Shown in pieces: positions 1 through 5,781 of a DNA stretch of 5,781 nt. The notes below the pieces were generated by a model. It was not told where the DNA came from. It was given only the letters and a program-made list of their open reading frames with translations, and searched no databases. Origin of the DNA: Syntrophomonadaceae bacterium (GTDB lineage: Bacteria > Bacillota > Syntrophomonadia > Syntrophomonadales > Syntrophomonadaceae); the NCBI GenBank assembly GCA_028698695.1, contig JAQVWB010000134.1, positions 1 through 5,781 of the forward strand, given 5' to 3'. A program made the translations under genes and the position numbers. Numbering within the stretch: position 1 is the first letter of the stretch; each line of letters begins with the position of its first letter.

Positions 1-1278
1 AATCCAGGCCAGGAACCAGGTAAAGATAGTGTAGCCAATATAGGCTGTCCATTGCGGAGCAAAGCAGTCCATGAGCAGGAATGCTTCAGCTGCCAACAGA
101 GCAATAGTAGAGGCAACCATCGGAGCACCATTCTTAGGATTAATCTCGGCTACCTTTTCCGGAACCAGGCGGTCAAATCCCCATGCATATATATTTCTGG
201 CCGGTCCAAAGCTCATACCTGCAGCTGAGCCAAAAGTTGCCATAAAGAAAGCTAACGCAATCAGGAAGATAAATATGGGGCTCATGGTTAGAACACCAAT
301 CAGGATCGTAGCAAATGGTTCATAACTTCCCCATGGATAAGCAGCATTTCCGGTTCCGCTCAGGAACATTAAACAGTTGGTCCACATAGCGCCAAAACTC
401 TTATAACTAAATCCATAGAAAATGGCCCAGGCAGACATTAATATGGTCAGAGAACCGAACATAGCCAGTAATTGAGATTTCTGAACGTTACGTACCTCAC
501 CGGCCAGATTGGCACCAAAGGTTGCACCCAAAGTGTTTAGTATAATGTAAGTGGAACCTGCCATAACAGTGGCACCGAAAAGGAATTTGGCGGGATGACC
601 GGCGGCAACAGCTACTTTGATAACATCATCATAGTTCATTCCGGTCAGTTGGGTAAAGTTGGCAGCAAACTGTCCGGGATCAGCCATCAAGTTTGCTGCT
701 ATATAGGTGAGGGCACCAATAATGGTTCCGATTAATGCCATCCAGGACATTTTCATCATAGCTTTACTACCACGGTAGTAAACCATCCAAATAATTAAGA
801 TTAATGCAGTACCGATAAGAGCGCGAATGCCTGGCTGGTTGAGCATTTCAGCAATTGCAAACCAGGATTGATTTCCTGTAACAATTCCCAGTGATGCAAA
901 ATATTCAACGATAGCATACTTTATCGCCCAGTCGGTACATACACCGGTCCACGATATCGCTGTAAAGGATATCATGAAGCTGGACATCAAGCCCAATGAT
1001 GGATGCAGAATACGGCTGATATAGATATATTCACCGCCCTGTCTGGGCATTGCACAGGATAATAACCAATATAGACCTGCGATAACAAACATTTGTGCTA
1101 CGGTAATAATAGCCCAACCCATATGTGCACCGGGATATAAGAATGGTGCCCACATTAGATAAACGAGCGCATACATTAGTCCAGGATTAACGGTTGAGTA
1201 TACCATGGTATCCCAGGGGCTGATCTGTCTGGTAAAACCGACGGCACTCTGTTGGAATAGTTCTAATCCCTTTGCCAC
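1..1278 (-). CDS. APC-superfamily amino acid permease (3' end outside window)
   Basis: Integral membrane protein, probably a proton- or cation-coupled importer (or an exchanger) of an amino acid or amine. I translated 426 codons without a stop from a GTG at 1278 to the window edge, so the C-terminus is missing; relatives are often around 500 residues. About ten hydrophobic segments are visible, roughly at residues 26-46, 52-74, 96-116, 151-168, 178-196, 232-252, 266-290, 323-345, 385-403 and 408-426. APC-type motifs are PRQGGEYIYISR (78-89), AGEVRNVQKS (259-268) and FDRLVPEKVAEINPKNGAP (368-386). STVNPGL near residues 28-34 sits where APC transporters have the broken first helix. The GTG start is preceded by AGGAG at 8-nt spacing. 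It follows the kinase-like gene by 28 bp, so it is probably the fourth gene of the operon and may import the substrate of the P-protein-like enzyme. Family assignment is strong; the substrate cannot be read from sequence. Confidence 0.9.
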   Translation of the reverse strand, partial: MAKGLELFQQSAVGFTRQISPWDTMVYSTVNPGLMYALVYLMWAPFLYPGAHMGWAIITVAQMFVIAGLYWLLSCAMPRQGGEYIYISRILHPSLGLMSSFMISFTAISWTGVCTDWAIKYAIVEYFASLGIVTGNQSWFAIAEMLNQPGIRALIGTALILIIWMVYYRGSKAMMKMSWMALIGTIIGALTYIAANLMADPGQFAANFTQLTGMNYDDVIKVAVAAGHPAKFLFGATVMAGSTYIILNTLGATFGANLAGEVRNVQKSQLLAMFGSLTILMSAWAIFYGFSYKSFGAMWTNCLMFLSGTGNAAYPWGSYEPFATILIGVLTMSPIFIFLIALAFFMATFGSAAGMSFGPARNIYAWGFDRLVPEKVAEINPKNGAPMVASTIALLAAEAFLLMDCFAPQWTAYIGYTIFTWFLAWI

Positions 1279-1286
1279 AAATATCA

Positions 1287-1291
1287 CTCCT
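1287..1291 (-). promoter_or_regulatory. Shine-Dalgarno site fixing the GTG start of the permease
   Basis: Read on the minus strand this is AGGAG, followed by TGATATTT and then GTG at 1278, a spacing of 8 nt. No ATG lies in frame nearby upstream, and the next in-frame ATG is 25 codons in, inside the first membrane segment. This supports the GTG as the true start. Confidence 0.75.
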
Positions 1292-1306
1292 ATATTATAA
1301 AATAAA

Positions 1307-2428
1307 TTACTCCGTCCCCACTTTATACATCAAAGTGTCCTGCCAGCCGGCTACAATACGGTAGTACCCGGATAATTGCCGGTCCAGTTCGGGATCTCCT
1401 GTATCAACCAGTAAGGGTCTGGGCATAATGCTCACCAGTTTATCCCGACTGGCCACAACGGTAATGTTTTCCTTGCCTGCATCTCGAATTACACGCGGAC
1501 TTATTTGCTGATTGCCCCGGCCGAATATATGTCCTTGTCCTCCGATAGCGGTTACCACTATGTGCGTTTTTTTACCTTTGACAAATTCATACAATTGCTG
1601 CTCGTTAACATCATTGGCCAGGATCTGTTTATTCATTACAACATCAACACCCAGCAAGGTATAAGGCAACTCAAGTTTTTGCATGATACTTCTGGTCGTC
1701 GTACCGGGACCGATTACATAAATTGCATCATCTTGCATATTGGCAACTATTTCGGCGGCAATTCCCTGTACTTCCGCTTTTTCGGAACGAGCTCCGGATT
1801 TTACACTTTGCACATACTTTTTGTTTTCCGGAACATTTAAATAACCATAAAGTTGTGCACTTAATCTGCCTTCACGAAAAGCATCTTCATCGATATCCAT
1901 TACCTCGGCTTCCCGAATATTAACGGCTTTTCCTTCCAGAAATAAGGCTGCAGCTTCACCGGCACTTTTGGGGTTTATGGCATAAACCGCCGAATGTATC
2001 TTTACCCCGGCAGGTATTCCCAATACTGGTATATCCGAGCCGCTGCCAACTGCCGTATAGATGTTGCGAGCTGTTCCATCCCCACCGGCAAACAAGATGA
2101 TGTCAACGCCTGCTGCCACCATATCTTGCGCTGCCTGCATGGTATCTTCGGGATTGGTTTCACCGCTATTTATAGAACCAATAACCCGGGGATCAAAGCC
2201 GGCTTCACGAGCCTCGACTTCGCCCATTTCATAAGGATAGGTAATAATCTCAACCTGATCTTTAAGTCTGGCTATAACCTTCAGAGCTTCTATTGCTCTA
2301 AGAGGAGATTCCGGTTTAGCTCCCAGCTCCCGGGCCCTCTTCTGAATTTCGGCCCCGTCGCTGCCTTTGAGCCCTACTCTTCCACCCATACCTGCAACCG
2401 GGTTTACGATTAGGCCTAATTTTTTCAT
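1307..2428 (-). CDS. ATP-NAD kinase / AcoX-family protein
   Basis: Cytoplasmic protein of the NAD kinase-related family that includes AcoX of acetoin operons. NAD kinases phosphorylate NAD+ to NADP+, but the true substrate of this subfamily is poorly settled. Motifs, numbered from the ATG at 2428 (373 aa), are the N-terminal NPVAGMGGRVGLKG (9-22), the nucleotide-binding GGDGTARN (115-122), IPAGVKIHSAVYAINP (138-153), GPGTTTR (240-246) and GGQGHIFGRGNQ (296-307). Length fits the long subfamily rather than the shorter housekeeping PpnK. A GTG at 2443 would add five residues (MGFSK). I prefer the ATG because family members usually begin MKKLGLIVNP and because GTGGGG lies 9 nt upstream, although neither start has a strong ribosome site. 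Relatives as I recall them usually have Asp after GGDGTAR; here it is Asn. The gene lies between gcvPB-like and permease genes, suggesting a cofactor-related role in the same pathway. Confidence 0.88.
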   Translation of the reverse strand: MKKLGLIVNPVAGMGGRVGLKGSDGAEIQKRARELGAKPESPLRAIEALKVIARLKDQVEIITYPYEMGEVEAREAGFDPRVIGSINSGETNPEDTMQAAQDMVAAGVDIILFAGGDGTARNIYTAVGSGSDIPVLGIPAGVKIHSAVYAINPKSAGEAAALFLEGKAVNIREAEVMDIDEDAFREGRLSAQLYGYLNVPENKKYVQSVKSGARSEKAEVQGIAAEIVANMQDDAIYVIGPGTTTRSIMQKLELPYTLLGVDVVMNKQILANDVNEQQLYEFVKGKKTHIVVTAIGGQGHIFGRGNQQISPRVIRDAGKENITVVASRDKLVSIMPRPLLVDTGDPELDRQLSGYYRIVAGWQDTLMYKVGTE

Positions 2429-2456
2429 TTTACTAAACCCCACTCTTTGTTTTACT

Positions 2457-2494
2457 GGCCTGTTTCCTGCCTGTAATCAAACGAGAAACAGGCC
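2457..2494. other. Intergenic stem-loop between the beta subunit and kinase-like genes
   Basis: GGCCTGTTTC at 2457-2466 is a perfect inverted repeat of GAAACAGGCC at 2485-2494, a 10-bp stem with an 18-nt loop. In the direction of the operon it is followed by AGTAAAACAAAG, which has no U tract, so it does not look like an ordinary intrinsic terminator. A second GCCTGT at 2469-2474 in the loop could pair with ACAGGC at 2488-2493, giving an alternative hairpin. It lies 13 nt past the beta-subunit stop codon and 28 nt before the ATG of the next gene. Likely roles are transcript processing, 3' protection of the upstream message or a partial attenuator; which one cannot be told from sequence. Confidence 0.7.
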
Positions 2495-2507
2495 GATGAT
2501 TTTAATG

Positions 2508-4076
2508 TTATTTCTTCAAACCTTTTTTCCTAAGGTACTGTCTCCAGGTGACAGCGATCAGTTCTTCATCATTGATTTCGGGATGTTTTACCCGATGGGT
2601 CGGACCATTATGCGGTGCTCCCTTGATAACTTCGGGTTCTTCATAGCATTCTCTGGATATTTCAGCCAAAACACCACAGTATTCATCCAGGTCATCCTTG
2701 CTGTAAGATTCGCAGGGCTCCAGGGTAAAAGGTTCGGGCACAACCCAAGGATGATGAGAAGTCCAATAGTGCTGAATACCGAAGTCGGACAGTCTCTGGT
2801 TGACATCTCCGGTTCCAAAGCCGGTATCCTGCTGCAGTTTTTCCCAGCTCCAGCGAACCTGTTCCAGACGGTTTTTGCCTACGCCGAAATCATAGTACAT
2901 GACAACACCCTTGGTGTCTTTTAGTTTCTTCATCATGTAGTTGTTGTTCAGAACGGAGCAAATGGCGGCTTCTTTTAATCCTTCCGCACCATGCTGCATG
3001 ATCCACATATAGGATTTCAGTATTACCCCGAAGTTTCCTAAGAAGCTTCTGGTTTTGCCAATGCTCTGCGGGCAGTTGTAATTTAAAACATATTTGCTGC
3101 CGTCAAATTCTACCCGGGGTACCGGCATAAAGGGGCTTAAGAACTCTTTGTAGCCTACGGCACCGGTTGCAGGTCCCATACATCCATGGGGAGCTGAGAA
3201 GGTTTTGTGCATGTTGAAGTGGCACATATCAAAGCCGGCTTCTTTGGCCCGGGCAATTCCCAGGAAGGCGTTGGCATTGGCCTGGTCATAGGAACAAAGG
3301 GCTCCAACGGCATGGGCGGCATCAACATATTCTCTGATTCTGGGGTTGTAGATTCCGGTGTCTTCGGGATTGGTTATCATGATACCCGCCGTACGTTCCG
3401 ATAGTGCAGCTTTGAATGCATCGAGGGGAGGAAAACCGTTTTCGTCCGGCATCAGGGTGATAACTTTGAATCCTGCTGTATTCGGGGTTGCAGCATCACA
3501 GGGATGAGAGAACATGGTGGTAATGATTTCGTCTCTTTTATAATCTCCCCGTGATTGATGATATGCTCTGATGACTGATGCATTGGTGTAAACACCGTGT
3601 GCTCCGCCGCCGGGTTGGAAACTGAAGTAATCCAGTCCGGAGATTTCTTTCATCAACTGTTCGGTCTTGTAAATGATTTCCAATACGCCCTGCATGGTTT
3701 CTGCATCCTGCAGCGGATGTACTTCAGCTATGCCAGGATGGCGGGCTGCCATATGTTCCTGAACTTTGGGGCTGTATTTCATAGTACAGGTTCCCTGGGA
3801 AATATCTATATTGACATCTGTACCCATGGTTTCCTGGGACAGTCTTAAATAATGGCGATTTACTCTCATCTGGCTAACTTCGGGCAGACCAGGAGCCTGA
3901 TTCCTCTTTAGAGCACCTAATACCGATACTCCATCGCCTACTTCCTGAGCAACTGCTGCTTCGGCTTTAGGTACTAGTACGCCTCTTTCTCCGGGAACGC
4001 TCAGTTCAAATATAATTTCTTCATCCCATTTTGCCTGGTGGAACTTTCTAAACCTTGTATATCTATCCCTACTCAT
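2508..4076 (-). CDS. gcvPB: Glycine dehydrogenase (decarboxylating) subunit 2-like protein, divergent
   Basis: PLP-bearing beta subunit of a two-subunit P-protein. Canonical GcvPB decarboxylates glycine and loads the aminomethyl group onto lipoyl-GcvH. The fold is unmistakable: GTCTMKYSPK (95-104), HPLQDAETMQG (120-130), QPGGGAHG (154-161), ITNPEDTG (234-241), YDQANANA (263-270) and NMHKTFSAPHG (288-298), where K291 should form the Schiff base with PLP. Several signatures differ from the classical family: HGTNPASA is HPCDAATP (191-198), HGGGGPGSG is HGCMGPATG (297-305) and YDGANLNA is YDQANANA. The C-terminal segment is also altered, lacking the usual TPVRRLDE.AAR stretch. At 522 aa it is about 30 residues longer than typical GcvPB. 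AAAGGA lies 10 nt before the ATG. It follows gcvPA-like by 41 bp, and the two subunits should form the active site together. Family placement is secure; glycine as substrate is doubtful. Confidence 0.88.
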   Translation of the reverse strand: MSRDRYTRFRKFHQAKWDEEIIFELSVPGERGVLVPKAEAAVAQEVGDGVSVLGALKRNQAPGLPEVSQMRVNRHYLRLSQETMGTDVNIDISQGTCTMKYSPKVQEHMAARHPGIAEVHPLQDAETMQGVLEIIYKTEQLMKEISGLDYFSFQPGGGAHGVYTNASVIRAYHQSRGDYKRDEIITTMFSHPCDAATPNTAGFKVITLMPDENGFPPLDAFKAALSERTAGIMITNPEDTGIYNPRIREYVDAAHAVGALCSYDQANANAFLGIARAKEAGFDMCHFNMHKTFSAPHGCMGPATGAVGYKEFLSPFMPVPRVEFDGSKYVLNYNCPQSIGKTRSFLGNFGVILKSYMWIMQHGAEGLKEAAICSVLNNNYMMKKLKDTKGVVMYYDFGVGKNRLEQVRWSWEKLQQDTGFGTGDVNQRLSDFGIQHYWTSHHPWVVPEPFTLEPCESYSKDDLDEYCGVLAEISRECYEEPEVIKGAPHNGPTHRVKHPEINDEELIAVTWRQYLRKKGLKK

Positions 4077-4117
4077 TAACTCTCAGTCCTTTCTTATTAA
4101 GATTTAGTCAACCAAAC

Positions 4118-5524
4118 TTAGCAGCCTACAATACCTTTGAGAGCGTAAGTCAGTTTGTCAATATCTTCTTTGGTGTGTATTTCGGTTACGCAGAATAGAG
4201 CACTCTGTCCCATCTCCGGGAAATCGAAGGATAGGTCTTTTCCGCCGAGGATTTTGTAACCCAGAAGTGCTTTGTTGATATCCGCTACGGTTTTTCCGGT
4301 CATGTTAAAGTCAACTACGAATTCTTTGAAGAACGGACCGGACATTTTTACTTCTATACCGGGGATTTCAGCAATCTTTTTAGCTGCATACTGGGATCTT
4401 TGCATAATGGTGGTACCTACTTCTTCCATTCCTTTGGGTCCCATTATGGCCAGATATACACCTGCAGTGATGGCCCACAGGCCGGTGCTGGTTCCGGTGA
4501 ATTCGTTGGCTTTGTCACGTGAACCATAGGAGGTTCTGTCAAACAGAACTTCTCCGAATCCATATTCACCTTCGACCGAAGTTTCGGTAATACCAAACAT
4601 CAGGTCTTTAAACTCGGAGATGTATTTCATGTCATCAAATGTAGCTATGAAACCACCCTGGCATCCGCCTGCTCCCAAATGTAGTCCTAAGGTGTGGAAA
4701 TCTCCGCAGGTAATGGTTGCACCGTAGTTGGCTGGAGCTTCCATAACGCCCAGAGAAATGGGATCGGTATAAACTACAAATTCAGCGCCGGCTTCTTTGG
4801 CTATTTTGCCGATTTCTCCTGCTTTTACTTCGACTGAGCCGAGGTAGGTGGGATTTTCAATGAATACAGCACATACGTCTGAGGAGATCTTGCTCTTGAG
4901 ATCTGCTACATCGACTAATCCTGCTGCATCGCATTTAAGGGTTACAATCTTGATGTCCGGTTCAGGCATGCTGTTCATGTAGTTTTTTAGAACCATCATG
5001 TTTTCGGGGTTCATCTTTTCAGGTACCAGCACTGTACCGCGACTATTAATGCGGTTGGACATTCTGATTGAACTGGCGGCGGCGGCGGCTCCGTCGTACA
5101 TGGGGATACTTAATACATCCATGTCACAGAGTTCTGCCATTAAGCTGGCGTATTCAAAAAAGGCTTGCCATTTACCATGGTCAGCAATGGATTCTCCAAC
5201 ATAGGCGGTCAGGAATTCTCCGCGGCCATTGATTTCATCACATACTGCCGGTACAAAATGGGGCGCGCAGCCAGCCCCCAGGAAGCAGAGATAATCTTTG
5301 GCATTTTTATTCTTATTAAGTAGATCTTCAGTATGTCTTTTGATGGAATACTCATCATATATGGGTTCGGGTAACTGCATTTCTCCTTTAAATCTCAGCT
5401 CTTCCGGGATTTCTCTTTCGTAGAGCTCCATAGGATCGTTAATCCCGATAAGTTTCATCATTTCTGCTTTTACTTCGGGGACTGAGTTTGGGATATACGG
5501 GTAGACTATTTGTTTATTACTCAT
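4118..5524 (-). CDS. gcvPA: Glycine dehydrogenase (decarboxylating) subunit 1-like protein, divergent
   Basis: Alpha subunit of a two-subunit P-protein. It lacks the PLP lysine but in the family contributes active-site residues to the beta subunit. At 468 aa it is near normal length. Conserved landmarks are FLGAG (81-85), TAY (106-108), MYDGAAAAA (142-150), the ENPTYLGS segment (223-230), TDPISLGV (253-260) and MGPKGMEEV (361-369). Hallmark motifs are changed: TAYTPYQPE.SQG is TAYVGESIADHG (106-117, one residue shorter), GEGQPLG is GDFHTLG (274-280), FGGPYLGF is AGGCQGGF (285-292) and REKATSNICTNQAL is RDKANEFTGTSTGL (336-349). The ATG is preceded by GGAGG at 7-nt spacing. It is the first gene of the group and is followed 41 bp later by its presumed partner. 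There are ten cysteines, one being the last residue. It is a GcvPA homologue by fold, probably a neofunctionalised paralogue. Confidence 0.87.
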   Translation of the reverse strand: MSNKQIVYPYIPNSVPEVKAEMMKLIGINDPMELYEREIPEELRFKGEMQLPEPIYDEYSIKRHTEDLLNKNKNAKDYLCFLGAGCAPHFVPAVCDEINGRGEFLTAYVGESIADHGKWQAFFEYASLMAELCDMDVLSIPMYDGAAAAASSIRMSNRINSRGTVLVPEKMNPENMMVLKNYMNSMPEPDIKIVTLKCDAAGLVDVADLKSKISSDVCAVFIENPTYLGSVEVKAGEIGKIAKEAGAEFVVYTDPISLGVMEAPANYGATITCGDFHTLGLHLGAGGCQGGFIATFDDMKYISEFKDLMFGITETSVEGEYGFGEVLFDRTSYGSRDKANEFTGTSTGLWAITAGVYLAIMGPKGMEEVGTTIMQRSQYAAKKIAEIPGIEVKMSGPFFKEFVVDFNMTGKTVADINKALLGYKILGGKDLSFDFPEMGQSALFCVTEIHTKEDIDKLTYALKGIVGC

Positions 5525-5781
5525 CCTCTTTCCTCCATTCTTTTTGATTTAGTGCTTTTCCAAAGTGCTGCTGAAATAATCCTATAAAAACACCTCCTAA
5601 ACTTTCCGCCGTTTTTACGGTTAAGGAACTGACAAACCTTTTAAGCTACAGCAACAAACCATTGGAACATATTATGAGCCTCGTATAAGCAGTGTTGCTC
5701 ACTTCCATACATGGCCGTTTTTCAAAGCATTTTATTTAGCATTAAATTTAATAATTGGCTTTTTCTTCCTTGTTTTTGGCC
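5525..5781 (-). other. AT-rich upstream leader of the operon
   Basis: This 257-bp stretch contains no convincing gene and should hold the operon promoter and 5' leader. I found no clear sigma-70 pair with good spacing, no sigma-54 GG/GC pair at the right distance, no T-box sequence and no recognisable glycine riboswitch core. An imperfect inverted repeat, TTAAGG at 5621-5626 with CCTTTTAA at 5637-5644, and a 4-bp stem CCGT/ACGG at 5609-5620 are too weak to call. A perfect AGGAGG (minus strand, 5593-5598) precedes a short open frame discussed in the findings. The first 30-50 transcribed bases at the right edge could be the tail of an upstream gene: two frames end in TAA with lysine-rich reading, but too little is present to decide. 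Confidence 0.5.
5532..5536 (-). promoter_or_regulatory. Shine-Dalgarno site of the alpha subunit gene
   Basis: GGAGG on the minus strand, 7 nt before the ATG at 5524. It is the strongest ribosome site directly preceding a gene in the window, in line with the first gene of an operon, and it settles the start of the alpha subunit. Confidence 0.8.

Noticed and set aside
71..325. 84-codon open frame on the plus strand
   Set aside because: It lies antisense to the continuous permease reading frame, which has clear APC motifs and membrane segments; it has no ribosome site or recognisable domain.
2457..2494. Intrinsic terminator after the beta subunit gene
   Set aside because: The stem is good but no U tract follows in the direction of transcription, and the next gene starts within 30 bp; kept only as an unspecified stem-loop.
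2588..2818. 76-codon open frame on the minus strand inside the beta subunit gene
   Set aside because: It is an alternate frame within a well-supported gene, without its own ribosome site or domain.
1994..2924. Overlapping plus-strand open frames of 139 and 185 codons
   Set aside because: They are antisense to the kinase-like and beta-subunit genes, whose motifs are strong; the plus-strand translations match no family I know and look like complement artefacts.
5550..5570. Direct repeat AGTGCT separated by 7 bp in the leader, as a possible operator
   Set aside because: Six-base repeats are expected by chance, they lie downstream of the probable promoter region, and there is no known regulator site to match.
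5666..5720. CATAAT and TTATAC as -10 boxes in the leader
   Set aside because: Neither has a TTGACA-like -35 element at 16-18 bp, so I could not support a promoter call.

Overview
The window looks like part of a chromosome from an anaerobic, low-to-moderate GC Firmicute, probably a clostridial or Peptococcaceae-like lineage. This is inferred from the purine-rich Shine-Dalgarno sites (GGAGG, AGGAG), a GTG start, the two-subunit glycine decarboxylase (P-protein) architecture and the cysteine-rich proteins. Species cannot be named from the sequence alone.

All four genes lie on the minus strand, so the order of transcription runs from high to low coordinates. A 257-bp leader (5525-5781) precedes a GcvPA-like P-protein alpha subunit (5524-4118). 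After 41 bp comes a GcvPB-like beta subunit (4076-2508). An intergenic region with a perfect 10-bp stem-loop separates it from an ATP-NAD kinase/AcoX-family protein (2428-1307, or from a GTG at 2443). After a further 28 bp comes an APC-family amino acid permease that runs off the left edge (1278-1). The short gaps and shared strand suggest one operon. No real gene is supported on the plus strand, and no mobile element, CRISPR array or RNA gene was recognised.

The main point of interest is the GcvPA/GcvPB pair. Both proteins are clearly of the P-protein fold, and the PLP-binding lysine motif HKTFS is intact. However, several signature motifs that are almost invariant in true glycine decarboxylases are replaced: TPYQPE.SQG, GEGQPLG and KATSNICTNQAL in the alpha subunit, and HGTNPASA and HGGGGPGSG in the beta subunit. 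Cysteines appear in five of these loop regions. No gcvT, gcvH or lipoamide dehydrogenase gene is in view. Together with the permease and the kinase-like protein, this suggests a divergent PLP enzyme acting on an imported amino acid or related amine rather than a housekeeping glycine cleavage system. The substrate is unknown and this is inference.
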